DNA of 64,000 nucleotides, from contig NZ_CP061302.1 in assembly GCF_018687675.1 (NCBI RefSeq), forward strand, positions 446,192 through 510,191, in the 5' to 3' direction. Under the pieces are notes generated by a model that ran no database searches, was not told the DNA's origin, and was given only the letters and a program-made list of their open reading frames with translations. Below are positions 9,135 through 17,018 of this stretch, one piece after another; positions within the stretch are counted from its first letter, which is position 1, and every line of letters begins with the position of its first letter. Made by a program: the position numbers and the translations under genes. This DNA is from Polynucleobacter sp. MG-Unter2-18 (GTDB lineage: Bacteria; Pseudomonadota; Gammaproteobacteria; Burkholderiales; Burkholderiaceae).

Positions 9135-9605
9135 ATGGCGCTAGCTAAACCCAAAAATATTCGCTTGGAGCTACGCAGCGATATTGCCGCCGTCAATTTC
9201 CCTTATGGCAAAAGACGTGGGATAGAAGATCTGCTGGTTAGGACAGTTCGCTACTGCCGAGCCATTCGCAATCACCGCCAAAAACGCCCCTCTCAATCAA
9301 AATCTCCCAAGCAAGTCTTAGGCGTGTTAGTGATGAAGTCCCGACTTCGGGGTCGCCAAGACGATTCCCTATTACGAGCCTATGTATTTTCTGCCTTATT
9401 TCGTGCTTGGATGATCGGTTTTGGTGAGTACCCTAAGATCAATAACAAAGGAGGATCGGCTACTCAATTTGTGATCTTCGCTGACTTTATCTTGCATCGT
9501 CTTCATATTGGCAAAGTCGAGGATCACCTAGAAGAGTTTCGCTCCTATCGTAAAAAACTCTTCATCAGCTCTGGGTTTGAGGTGGTGCGGGGTAAGGTGA
9601 TTTAA
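9135..9605 (+). CDS. Uncharacterised protein of the recombination module
   Basis: 156 residues if translation starts at ATG 9135. The frame is open further upstream, but that part overlaps the XRE gene and is not credible. I do not recognise the family. The N-terminus is basic (ELRSDIAAVNFPYGKRRG), the middle is Arg/Lys rich (about residues 45-85), and the C-terminal half is more globular with aromatic residues (AYVFSALFRAWMIGFGEYP). A nucleic-acid-binding role is plausible given charge and neighbours, but unproven. No membrane segment. Confidence 0.55.
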   Translation: MALAKPKNIRLELRSDIAAVNFPYGKRRGIEDLLVRTVRYCRAIRNHRQKRPSQSKSPKQVLGVLVMKSRLRGRQDDSLLRAYVFSALFRAWMIGFGEYPKINNKGGSATQFVIFADFILHRLHIGKVEDHLEEFRSYRKKLFISSGFEVVRGKVI

Positions 9606-9694
9606 GTGACTCCATTAACGTCATTAAAGTAAAGTAATTGAAGCGATTTAACGGGGGGTAAAGCCCCTACATTGCACTCCAGGATAAGGGCTGG

Positions 9695-9721
9695 ATGGAT
9701 TACTCATGGTGAGTAATCCAT
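9695..9721. promoter_or_regulatory. Perfect 12-bp inverted repeat upstream of the 9746 gene
   Basis: ATGGATTACTCA (9695-9706) and TGAGTAATCCAT (9710-9721) pair perfectly around a TGG loop. There is no T-tract after it, so a simple intrinsic terminator is unlikely. It ends 24 bases before the start codon and could be an operator or an mRNA leader hairpin near the ribosome-binding site. Confidence 0.5.
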
Positions 9722-9745
9722 TTCCAATCATTGATGGAGTTTGTT

Positions 9746-10615
9746 ATGAGTAAATTAGCTACAAAAAAAGCCGGACCCAAATCCTTGGCTGGCAAAAAGA
9801 TTGCTTCAAAAAATGCCCAAAAGGGGTCTATCTTTAGTAGGGGGTATCTGGCATCAGAAAATCCTAAAGAGCGCCAAGCTGCGTTTGAAAGGCTGTGCGA
9901 GCAGTGGCATGCCTTTGATCCTAGTCGTCAGATTTTACTAAGGAGTGTTGAAGAGGCGGTCTTAGGCTCTGAGCGGATGATGATTGCGATTCGTCAAAAA
10001 ATAGAAGGGCGGATGCAGTCTTTAGATATCACCCGAGACTTTGTGAACCAAGCGGGTTTAAATCCAGTGTATTCAATGTCATTGCCTACTTGGTATTTTA
10101 AGGAAGATGATAGTGGTGAAAAAGTGTTTGCGCAAAAAGTGTATCGTGCCTGGCTTGAAGCACACGCTTTAAAAACCCATTACAGCGATCAATTGAGTGC
10201 CCAAATTGCGCAGCAGTTTCCAGCGCTCTATAGCTATGTGATGGAACATCAAAAGCAAGGTACGGTATTTTCTACTGTGCTAGGTCAGCGCTATCGCCAA
10301 ACCACGCCGTTACTCAATCTTAGCGAGTTGATCAAAGAAATTGATGAAAAATACCGCTTTCATCTAATTTGGGCGCAAGATGCTGAGCGTTTTGAAATCA
10401 TCATTGCCGGCATTCGGGCATCACAAGTGTTAGACGTCATGGATCTAGACAAAACCAATCGCTATGCCACCAGCTTTCAAAATCGTATTCTGAAAGGTAT
10501 CCATGGATTGGCCATCATTGATCAATATGAGGCAAAGGCGGTTCAGGTTTTACAGTCGCCACAATTTGATACAGTCGATGAGGGTGAATCTGCCCAAGAT
10601 CAGCTAGAAGCGTAA
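9746..10615 (+). CDS. Uncharacterised 289-residue protein with a lysine-rich N-terminus
   Basis: I chose ATG 9746 because GGAG (9736-9739) sits six bases upstream; TTG 9731 and ATG 9734 in the same frame are less well placed. Residues 1-30 are Lys/Ala/Gly rich, like a DNA-binding tail. The rest is a soluble alpha-helical domain with no transmembrane segment and no motif I can name; FSRGYLASENPKERQAAFERL and NRYATSFQNRILKGIHGL are its most distinctive stretches. It is preceded by a strong hairpin and followed by a strong terminator, so it is probably its own transcription unit. Proximity to RecT/YqaJ suggests, but does not show, a DNA-related role. Confidence 0.6.
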   Translation: MSKLATKKAGPKSLAGKKIASKNAQKGSIFSRGYLASENPKERQAAFERLCEQWHAFDPSRQILLRSVEEAVLGSERMMIAIRQKIEGRMQSLDITRDFVNQAGLNPVYSMSLPTWYFKEDDSGEKVFAQKVYRAWLEAHALKTHYSDQLSAQIAQQFPALYSYVMEHQKQGTVFSTVLGQRYRQTTPLLNLSELIKEIDEKYRFHLIWAQDAERFEIIIAGIRASQVLDVMDLDKTNRYATSFQNRILKGIHGLAIIDQYEAKAVQVLQSPQFDTVDEGESAQDQLEA

Positions 10616-10633
10616 GTAAGCAGTGCAAAGGAG

Positions 10634-10668
10634 AAAACTGCCATTTTGCAAAACGAAATGGCAGTTTT
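10634..10668. terminator. Terminator-like hairpin after the 9746 gene
   Basis: AAAACTGCCATTT (10634-10646) and AAATGGCAGTTTT (10656-10668) form a perfect 13-bp stem with a 9-base loop. The stem is A-rich at one end and T-rich at the other, so it can act on either strand. It lies 19 bases past the stop codon of the preceding gene. Confidence 0.75.
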
Positions 10669-10763
10669 CCCAATAAAATCAAATTCTTAGTAAAAATTGA
10701 CCCCACCATTTGTTTAATATTAAACATGCATTTACCGACTCCCCTCACCACCACCACTTAGTC

Positions 10764-11636
10764 ATGCTCGCTAAAATTAAGACAGCACTATTTAAAGTGA
10801 TTCCTGTTGCAGGGTTAAAACAAGTCATTTTAAAAGAAGGTTTGCTGTTTGAGGGCCAAACCATGTCTGGCTCAACGAAGGTGACTCAAGACCTTGGCGG
10901 GATTCGTACCCTGCGCTTTGGAAAACAGGGAACTCGTCAAAGCGTGGTCAAAATGGGCGACCTGGATCACTTGGGTTTGCCCTATGCAAAATCAGCTATG
11001 ATTGGCCTGGCTTTTACCGAGCAGCTCGATCGCATTTTGGTGTTAGGAGTTGGCGCTGGCAACATCCCGATGTTTTTACGTAAACATTACTCAGATGCGC
11101 AAATTGATGTGATCGATATCGATCCACAAATTATTGGCTTAGCTAAGCAGTATTTTAATTTTTTTGAAGATGACTTGCTCCATGCGTATGCACAAGACGG
11201 CCGAGCATTTATTGAACATGTCCAAAAGCCGTATGATCTGATCTTTTTAGATGCCTATACGGCAGCAGGGATCCCCAAGCATTTAGCAACGAAAGATTTT
11301 TTGCTCTCACTCAAAAAAGCGCTCAAGCCCTCTGGCGCTATTGTAGCCAATATATGGAGCACTCCCAAAGTCAATCCGCTCTATAGATCCATGCTGCGCA
11401 CCTATCAAGAGGCCTTTCATGAGGTGTATACCTTAAGAGTCCCTACGGCCGGTAACAAGATTGTGATTGCGCTGCCACAACTAAGGGGGCTACCCTTGAA
11501 CAGTATTGTGCAGCGCGCTGAGCAGATCAGCGCGCAAAAGCGCTTACCGTTTGATTTAAGCCAAGTGTTACTACCTGGATTGATTAAGTTAATCGATCTA
11601 CAGGAAAACCCGGTACTGCTTGATGATGATCTATAA
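10764..11636 (+). CDS. Spermidine-synthase-like methyltransferase-fold protein
   Basis: 290 residues from ATG 10764. A TTG at 10710 is in frame but would add an unlikely His-rich leader. The fold is recognised from VLGVGAGNIPMFLRKHY (the GxGxG nucleotide loop), IDVIDIDPQIIGLAKQYF (acidic residue that binds the ribose), and YAQDGRAFI...PYDLIFLDAY. This is the polyamine aminopropyltransferase layout. These short bacterial relatives often lack polyamine-specific residues and their substrate is usually unknown, so I do not assign a gene symbol. Cytoplasmic. Stands alone. Confidence 0.7.
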   Translation: MLAKIKTALFKVIPVAGLKQVILKEGLLFEGQTMSGSTKVTQDLGGIRTLRFGKQGTRQSVVKMGDLDHLGLPYAKSAMIGLAFTEQLDRILVLGVGAGNIPMFLRKHYSDAQIDVIDIDPQIIGLAKQYFNFFEDDLLHAYAQDGRAFIEHVQKPYDLIFLDAYTAAGIPKHLATKDFLLSLKKALKPSGAIVANIWSTPKVNPLYRSMLRTYQEAFHEVYTLRVPTAGNKIVIALPQLRGLPLNSIVQRAEQISAQKRLPFDLSQVLLPGLIKLIDLQENPVLLDDDL

Positions 11637-11906
11637 AAATGGAGTTTTGAGCAGTCGTGGCGCCGTTTTGGCCAAGGTTTGCAGGGATAACTTGCATGAG
11701 CACTTCATTTTTCAGTATTGTCTATAGACCCCATAATGATTATGGTTTCTTAACAAAAATCCTTGCGATGCCGTAAACACATATTGGGCCCAAAATAGGC
11801 TAGAAGAGCATACAGCTTAAAGAAACTCTGTTTTTGTGCAGTGCGACTTTATTTAGTAATAACTTTTTGCTACATTTCTTATATCGATAAATATATTTAC
11901 TTGATC

Positions 11907-12173
11907 ATGAGCATCCTATCGGTACATTTTCCTGAAACCACTGCGATTCGCCTAAAAGCTTTGGCAGGCTTAACTGCTGCCGATCTTTGCCTGATTTATG
12001 ACAAGTGGATCACTTTTTTTGTGTTGATTGCTATTGCTATCGCTTTGGAGTTCCTCTATCGCAGATTGCATGAAGTCCTGTTGCACAATCACGAGATCGA
12101 AAAAACGACACAAAAAATTGCTGAGCGCAGAGCGCATGCCTTGGCCATGAAAGAAGCGGGCGTTAATCGCTAA
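11907..12173 (+). CDS. Small single-span membrane protein with a charged C-terminal helix
   Basis: 88 residues if ATG 11907 is used; ATG 11841 is in frame but adds an atypical Tyr/Ile leader. One transmembrane helix (KWITFFVLIAIAIALEFLY, about 33-51) is followed by a charged helix rich in Glu/Arg/Lys. Unknown family. It lies immediately before the FliG_C/bactofilin region and could belong to it. That is only position. Confidence 0.5.
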   Translation: MSILSVHFPETTAIRLKALAGLTAADLCLIYDKWITFFVLIAIAIALEFLYRRLHEVLLHNHEIEKTTQKIAERRAHALAMKEAGVNR

Positions 12174-12257
12174 CTTGTTTCTGGTAATGTATTTATATTG
12201 GCAATAGTCAGCCTTATTAAGAAATGCCTGACAATGTTTTGCAATGCCCATGACTAT

Positions 12258-12680
12258 TTAAATGTATTTCTCATCCACAGCAGATTTACGCAGAGTGATT
12301 TTTTGAGTTTGGTGTAATTCGTAAGCTACTTTCAACACCTCTAACTGAACTGCTTCGATTTCTGACACTCTGAGCTTTTCACTGTTTTGTAAATCTTCCC
12401 CGATACTTCTTGCCCTAGCCTTGGTCATGGCAGCCAGTATTTTGATGCCCAGGGGCTTGCTAACATTTTTTAAACAAATGACCAGGGGCTTATCGGAAAT
12501 CTTCAGTAGAAGAGTTTGCATATCTAGGTCAGATAAAAACAGTAAGTCTTCAAAACTAAAGAGTCGATCCAAAATAGCTTGAGCGATTTGCGCATCATGA
12601 GTCTTAACACGTTTTACTCCAAGATCCACTTGCCCTTGATGAAGGTGAGCCAAAATGTCTGCGGCATTCTTGATGGTCAT
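12258..12680 (-). CDS. Stand-alone FliG C-terminal domain protein
   Basis: 140 residues that align by eye with the last 45% of flagellar switch protein FliG. AADILAHL (5-12) matches the TAAEI segment that opens the linker before the C-terminal domain. FSFEDLLFLSDLD (41-53) matches the MF-FE(D/N)L motif. The torque helix region KARARSIGEDLQNSEKLRVS (87-106) keeps R89/R91, E95, D96 and R104, equivalent to the charged residues that contact the stator. The N domain and most of the middle domain are absent; the frame upstream is closed by TAA at 12741-12743 and offers no other start. No good ribosome-binding site is visible. It is either a remnant of a lost flagellar gene or a domesticated domain. 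No other flagellar gene is in the window. Confidence 0.7.
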   Translation of the reverse strand: MTIKNAADILAHLHQGQVDLGVKRVKTHDAQIAQAILDRLFSFEDLLFLSDLDMQTLLLKISDKPLVICLKNVSKPLGIKILAAMTKARARSIGEDLQNSEKLRVSEIEAVQLEVLKVAYELHQTQKITLRKSAVDEKYI

Positions 12681-12842
12681 GAGTGCTACTTGCGCTTTAG
12701 GAAAAGGATTTGGGAGATTGGACGTTTTGAGTAAAACGGTTTACAGAGGAGAACTTGTGGATCCCCAAGACAGGACAACTAATGACCCATGGCATCAAAG
12801 TAAACATGGTGGATCAATCGAAATTATTAGGTTTTTGAGTGC

Positions 12843-13778
12843 TTACCAATATTTTGAGGGTGGGGCGTAAACCAAAATCTTTGCTGGGTTCAGATAAGTA
12901 TTATGCTGATGAATTTCATAGTGTAAGTGCGGGCCAGTTGACCTTCCAGTAGAGCCCGATTGTGCAATTACTTGACCACGCTTTACTGGTTGTCCCACCT
13001 TGACCAAGAGTTTGCTGTTATGGGCATACTTAGAAACAAAGCCTTCGTTATGAGCAATTTCAATAAAATTGCCATACGCTGGATCGAACGCCGACTTAAG
13101 CACCGTGCCATCACCCGATGCCACAATTGGGGTACCCGTTGGGGTAATAAAGTCAATGCCAGAGTGCTGCGCCAATTGCTGAGTAATAGGATCTATGCGG
13201 ACACCAAAGTTACTAGTCATACCCAGCCTAGCATCAATTGGCGGCCCGATGGGCAGAGATCTTAGCCAACTATATTGCTTTTGCCATTCGGGTTCTAGCT
13301 TAGTGGCAATATCGAGAATTTCATTGGACTTGTTGGCAAGATCCTCAAGATTATCGACCAATGCTTTGGTGGGATCTAGCTGAAAATTGACTGGTTTTAG
13401 AGGGCCACCAAGGTGTGCGGGGTCTAAGAGCTTCTCTTTAATAGTGCTCGGGGTTGAGATGGCAAGATAGCGGTCTTTACTGGCTTTAAGCTCATTAAAG
13501 GTGGTACTTACCTCCTTGAGGCGCGCTTGGTAAGAAGCCAGTTCTCGGCGATACATACCGTCTAGTCTTGAGCGCTCTTCAGGTGTCACTACCCCAGTAA
13601 CTTCTTTAGCCAGCTCAGGGTTGACTTCAAATGCAATGGTAATGCCAGTATAAAAAATCAAAATCCCAAAGGCGCAAAAAGCACAGCTGACAATAGCCAC
13701 TAAGCGTAAAACACTCTTTTTGGTGATATTGATTTGTTTAATCGAGCCAGTCGATCCAGAAACCCAAAATAATTGCAT
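12843..13778 (-). CDS. Membrane-anchored M23 (LytM-type) peptidase
   Basis: 311 residues using ATG at 13778. An upstream ATG at 13832 is in frame but gives a poor leader. Residues 23-50 form one transmembrane helix, 65-110 a probable coiled coil, and 185-300 the M23 domain with the zinc ligands H205 and D209 (HSGID) and the HLHYE motif (284-288). The motifs are intact, so it should be an active endopeptidase cutting peptidoglycan cross-bridges in the periplasm. This N-in single-span plus coiled-coil plus M23 layout is the one found beside bactofilins (for example LmdC), and three bactofilin genes lie 1.1 kb away. The pairing is known from other bacteria; function here is inferred. Confidence 0.85.
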   Translation of the reverse strand: MQLFWVSGSTGSIKQINITKKSVLRLVAIVSCAFCAFGILIFYTGITIAFEVNPELAKEVTGVVTPEERSRLDGMYRRELASYQARLKEVSTTFNELKASKDRYLAISTPSTIKEKLLDPAHLGGPLKPVNFQLDPTKALVDNLEDLANKSNEILDIATKLEPEWQKQYSWLRSLPIGPPIDARLGMTSNFGVRIDPITQQLAQHSGIDFITPTGTPIVASGDGTVLKSAFDPAYGNFIEIAHNEGFVSKYAHNSKLLVKVGQPVKRGQVIAQSGSTGRSTGPHLHYEIHQHNTYLNPAKILVYAPPSKYW

Positions 13779-13887
13779 TGATATTCTATAAGTGCTTGAT
13801 TTTTTTAAAAAAATTACAAAGCTGCATTGCAAGGTAACCTATAATACCAATAAGTTTACTTTTCAGCGACCCTGTCATTCGCTTCTT

Positions 13888-14238
13888 ATGAATTTATTAC
13901 GCCCCACATTTAAAATACTGTTAGCTAGCATCTTTTCGTTTGGCAATCAAATTGCTCAAGGCGCAATCATTGGCCAAATGCCAGCCCATGGCGACATTTT
14001 GTACATTACCGCCGAGCCTTGTACCTCCGAAACGGGCAGGATTGAGCCTAATTGGTTTTTTTCCTATAGTGTCAGCGCTACAGGTAGCGTGAGCCGCAGT
14101 TGCTACGTGAGATATAACGATCAAATCTGGATTCGGGGACCATTTGGAGCCGAGACTACCTATCCATTGAGTTACTTCTCCAAGCCTGCTAATACTGCTG
14201 AAAACAAGCCAGACGCCGCTCCAGAAGTGAAGCCTTAA
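13888..14238 (+). CDS. Small exported protein of unknown function
   Basis: 116 residues from ATG 13888; an earlier in-frame start at 13792 would overlap the leader of the divergent peptidase and lacks a signal sequence. Residues 1-22 look like a Sec signal peptide (LLRPTFKILLASIFSFGNQIAQGA). The mature part is small, with a Cys pair (AEPCTSETG and RSCYVRY) that could form a disulfide, and a Pro/Ala/Glu-rich tail. Periplasmic or surface location likely. No recognised domain. Confidence 0.6.
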   Translation: MNLLRPTFKILLASIFSFGNQIAQGAIIGQMPAHGDILYITAEPCTSETGRIEPNWFFSYSVSATGSVSRSCYVRYNDQIWIRGPFGAETTYPLSYFSKPANTAENKPDAAPEVKP

Positions 14239-14251
14239 TTAGTTCCAGCGG

Positions 14252-14698
14252 CTACTTGCCGCTTTGGCCCTTGCTAGACTGACCTGGTTTACAAAAAAAC
14301 TGAAATAAGACATCACTCATCGTGTCCGGAATGACACGTTCCCAGGGCGAATTCGGGGTATTTTCAGCACCCAAACTGGTGCCAGAGCCCTCCGGACCTG
14401 CGTAATAACCAATATAAAACTGCTTATAGCTCTCGTAGCCAGTCCGGCAAAAATAGGATAAATCCTGAATGACAGAAAGGGTGGGCTCTCCATTGGGGCC
14501 GGAAAGAGCTTGAGAATAGCTTGTTAATAGCCATGTGCTGACTTGCTCTGCTTGGGCTTCCCTGACAGTTTTGCTGTCATCGTAATAGTAGTGATTTCCC
14601 AGTGCATCAGAGGAGATAAAGCTCCACCCGGCATAGCTGGCATTAAGCGGGTTTAGTAAAAAAGCCGTTAAAACCATCAAGATCCATTTTTTGGTCAT
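14252..14698 (-). CDS. Secreted surface-adhesin-E-like protein
   Basis: 148 residues with ATG 14698 chosen because TKKWILMVLTAFLLNPLNA is a good signal peptide; a longer frame to 14743 has a non-signal leader. The mature domain has GWSFISSDALGNHYYYDDSK followed by a central beta-rich part and FCRTGYESYKQF, the pattern of the small Surface-adhesin E / outer-membrane-lipoprotein-like domain common in betaproteobacteria. Convergent with the 13888 gene, with only 13 bases between stops. Its role is unknown. Confidence 0.6.
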   Translation of the reverse strand: MTKKWILMVLTAFLLNPLNASYAGWSFISSDALGNHYYYDDSKTVREAQAEQVSTWLLTSYSQALSGPNGEPTLSVIQDLSYFCRTGYESYKQFYIGYYAGPEGSGTSLGAENTPNSPWERVIPDTMSDVLFQFFCKPGQSSKGQSGK

Positions 14699-14839
14699 AA
14701 AAAGAGGGTAGATTTCGGTGCGTGAAATATTTAAATTGTTCATATATAGTGCGTTTAAGCCCTTACAGGGAGTTTCAACTGATAAAATCGTTGCAATTTA
14801 TACCAATAATAGAAGTACTGCCCCCAAGGAGTGTTAAGC

Positions 14840-15178
14840 ATGGCTGAAGCAAATCAACAAGGTTGCCTATTTGTAGGTGAAGGTGTGGTTCTCAAAGGGA
14901 ATTTTGAAGTTCCAGATATTGCCTCCATTTCAGGAGTCGTTGAGGGTGAGATTACTGCAAAACAAGTCATCATAGAGGCAACGGGTGTCGTGCGTGGCAA
15001 ATTGTCTGGTGAGTCGGTCGATATTCGTGGTGAAGTAAATGAGTATATTTCTTCAACCCGTAGTTTGATTATTCGATCCACTGGTAAGGTTAGTGGCTCC
15101 ATTAATTATTCTGAAATTGAGATTGAAAAAGGTGGCCATTTGCATGGTGAATTACATAATCTCAATCCCCATTCCTAA
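14840..15178 (+). CDS. Bactofilin 1
   Basis: 112 residues; ATG 14840 chosen because AAGGAG (14826-14831) is eight bases upstream, rather than the in-frame GTG 14831 that overlaps it. The DUF583/bactofilin right-handed beta-helix is clear: GNFEVPDIASISGVVEGEI, then repeated IxxxGxVxGxL turns up to GGHLHGEL. Bactofilins polymerise without nucleotide into membrane-associated filaments that scaffold envelope enzymes. It is first of three consecutive paralogues and has a short N-terminus. Confidence 0.9.
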   Translation: MAEANQQGCLFVGEGVVLKGNFEVPDIASISGVVEGEITAKQVIIEATGVVRGKLSGESVDIRGEVNEYISSTRSLIIRSTGKVSGSINYSEIEIEKGGHLHGELHNLNPHS

Positions 15179-15202
15179 TTATCTTAAGCAGAACATACGA
15201 CG

Positions 15203-15670
15203 ATGTCTATCTTTTCAAAAAATTCCAATTCACAAAATAACCCAGAGCAGAATACGGAAGAGCAGCCCGATAACTTTTCTCAGTCAAATATGCCTGAAGA
15301 GGTTGACTCTGAACCAGTCGAGCAAAATTTTCGAAGTGAAGCTCCAGTTCGCTCTTCCATCAACACTAAGCCATCGATTCTGAGTGAGGGCTTCGTCTTT
15401 GAAGGTACGATAGTTTCTGATGGTGTATTGAATATTTCTGGGACTGTACGTGGCAAGGTTACAGCTAAATCTATCTTGATTGATTCCACTGGTCAAGTTG
15501 ATGGTGAACTCAATACTGAAAACCTAGTAATTAAGGGTGACTTGAAGGGGGATGTTAACTGCGATGACTTGAATGTTGGCCCTCTTGCTCATGTGAGTGG
15601 AAATATCAATTACAAATATATTCATATTCAACGTGGTGGCAAGATTAGCGGCAAATTTAATAAAAACTAA
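15203..15670 (+). CDS. Bactofilin 2 (with acidic N-terminal extension)
   Basis: 155 residues, ATG 15203, 24 bases after the first bactofilin. Residues 1-50 are a Ser/Asn/Glu-rich disordered leader. Residues 55-153 are a full bactofilin beta-helix, recognised by GTIVSDGVLNISGTVRGKV, LIDSTGQVDGEL and the terminal GGKISGKF. Polymerising cytoplasmic filament protein by family. The extension may be the docking arm for partners, as in other multi-bactofilin sets. That is inference. Confidence 0.9.
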   Translation: MSIFSKNSNSQNNPEQNTEEQPDNFSQSNMPEEVDSEPVEQNFRSEAPVRSSINTKPSILSEGFVFEGTIVSDGVLNISGTVRGKVTAKSILIDSTGQVDGELNTENLVIKGDLKGDVNCDDLNVGPLAHVSGNINYKYIHIQRGGKISGKFNKN

Positions 15671-15688
15671 CCTGCAACTAATATTGCT

Positions 15689-16075
15689 TTGAAACAAAAT
15701 ACCGTCATACGCCTGCTTGATCCGTCTAAAGAAACTTTCGGCTCAATTATTGGTTCTGACTTAGAAATCATTGGCAGTTTGTTGGCAACCAAGTCACTAA
15801 GAATCGATGGCACGATAGTTGGTGATATTAAAACGAAAGCGGGCGCGGATGTTTGTATTGCGCTTGGTAAAACGGGTTTAGTGCAAGGTAATATTTCCGG
15901 GGTACGAGTGTTGGTTGCTGGCCGAGTAGAAGGCAATGTGCTGGCAACGGAAAGGGTGGAATTGCACAGTGGTGCAGATGTCCATGGAGATATCATTTAT
16001 GCTCAAATTGGTATCGAACAAGGCGCCCGTTTGAGTGGACTCCTTTCTAAAATTATCAACGATGATGATAATTAG
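15689..16075 (+). CDS. Bactofilin 3
   Basis: 128 residues starting at TTG 15689, as no ATG or GTG is in frame nearby; the ribosome site is not obvious. The beta-helix runs from about residue 20 to 120: GSLLATKSLRIDGTIVGDI, then VLVAGRVEGNVLATERVEL and a closing GARLSGLL. It is 18 bases after bactofilin 2. Three bactofilins in a row followed by ParA recalls the Myxococcus bacNOP set near ParABS. The paralogues differ clearly in length and leader, so they are not recent duplicates. Confidence 0.88.
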   Translation: MKQNTVIRLLDPSKETFGSIIGSDLEIIGSLLATKSLRIDGTIVGDIKTKAGADVCIALGKTGLVQGNISGVRVLVAGRVEGNVLATERVELHSGADVHGDIIYAQIGIEQGARLSGLLSKIINDDDN

Positions 16076-16111
16076 GAACCTAGCATTGTTGGCAAAAAAA
16101 GAGTAATTAAC

Positions 16112-17014
16112 ATGTATACCAATGGCACAATCAAAATTCTAGTGACCAACCAAAAGGGTGGTGTTGGTAAGAGCACGATTGCCGTTAATCTAGCAGCCTA
16201 CCTTGCGATACAAGAAAATATCAAAGTGTCTTTGATTGATATGGATCCTCAGGCATCATCCTCTCGCTGGGCTAAGAAAGCGCCGGATATTGGCGTCCAA
16301 GTCCATTGCCTTGACGTCAATTATGAAAGTAGTGGGGCGGCTCTTCTAAGCGCTCGCTCGGGTGTTCGCAAGTATTCATCTGGAGTTGAGGTCTGTATTT
16401 GTGATCTCACTTGGACGCCGGCTATGTCTGAACAATTCATCTTAGATTTTGATATGGTTTTAGTGCCCAGCTCGAATTCTAAATTTGAAATGGCAAGTAC
16501 TGAAATTTTCATTCTGAAATATGCGCAACAGTGCATGTCTCGTCTGGCAGTAAACAAACAATTTATCTTGGTCGTTCCTAGTAAAGTGGAAGAGGGCTAC
16601 TCTTCTCATGCAACTTTTACTAATTTAGACTTTCTCATGAATTGTCACATCACGCCGCCTGTCTATCGAACACCAGAAATTGACAGTTATGTGTATGAGG
16701 ATTTTTTATGTGTCTGCCCTGATCAAAGAATTGCAGCGAATTTTTCTTCTTTTGGAAAGTATATTTCTAAAAAAATCATTGAACGCAACATTGTTAGAAA
16801 ATCAATTTCGATCAGTGGCAACTCTTTAAATCGTGCGATCGTGAAAAAAGTGAGCGTCCTAGATGATTATCGTGAAAGAGCACGTGGCCTCAATTTTTAC
16901 GGCGGTATTGCAAACACTCTACCTGTGCCGGAACTAAAAAATGAAGGCTCAACAGAATATCGCTCGAAAAAGGGAAGCTTGGTGCCCTCTTTCTTGAGGA
17001 GGGGTGGTAATTGA
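16112..17014 (+). CDS. ParA-family ATPase with C-terminal extension
   Basis: 300 residues, ATG 16112. The deviant Walker A is KGGVGKST (15-22), switch I is DMDPQ (43-47), and Walker B ends at D98 in CDLTWTP. These define a ParA/MinD-type dimerising ATPase that patterns cargo over nucleoid or membrane. The last 70 residues are a basic extension not usual in plasmid ParA. No ParB or parS is recognisable nearby, so the cargo may be the bactofilin filaments encoded just upstream (36-base gap). That link is an inference from gene order. AGGAGGGG at 16997-17003 probably serves the next gene. Confidence 0.85.
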   Translation: MYTNGTIKILVTNQKGGVGKSTIAVNLAAYLAIQENIKVSLIDMDPQASSSRWAKKAPDIGVQVHCLDVNYESSGAALLSARSGVRKYSSGVEVCICDLTWTPAMSEQFILDFDMVLVPSSNSKFEMASTEIFILKYAQQCMSRLAVNKQFILVVPSKVEEGYSSHATFTNLDFLMNCHITPPVYRTPEIDSYVYEDFLCVCPDQRIAANFSSFGKYISKKIIERNIVRKSISISGNSLNRAIVKKVSVLDDYRERARGLNFYGGIANTLPVPELKNEGSTEYRSKKGSLVPSFLRRGGN

Positions 17015-17018
17015 ACTC

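Noticed and set aside
7011..10615. A second integrated island or prophage
   Set aside because: No integrase, tRNA or flanking direct repeat was found, and no structural phage gene. Kept only as a recombination module.
12655..12870. Open 71-codon frame on the plus strand between the FliG_C and M23 genes
   Set aside because: It overlaps both leftward genes at its ends, has no ribosome site and its composition is not protein-like. Treated as chance.
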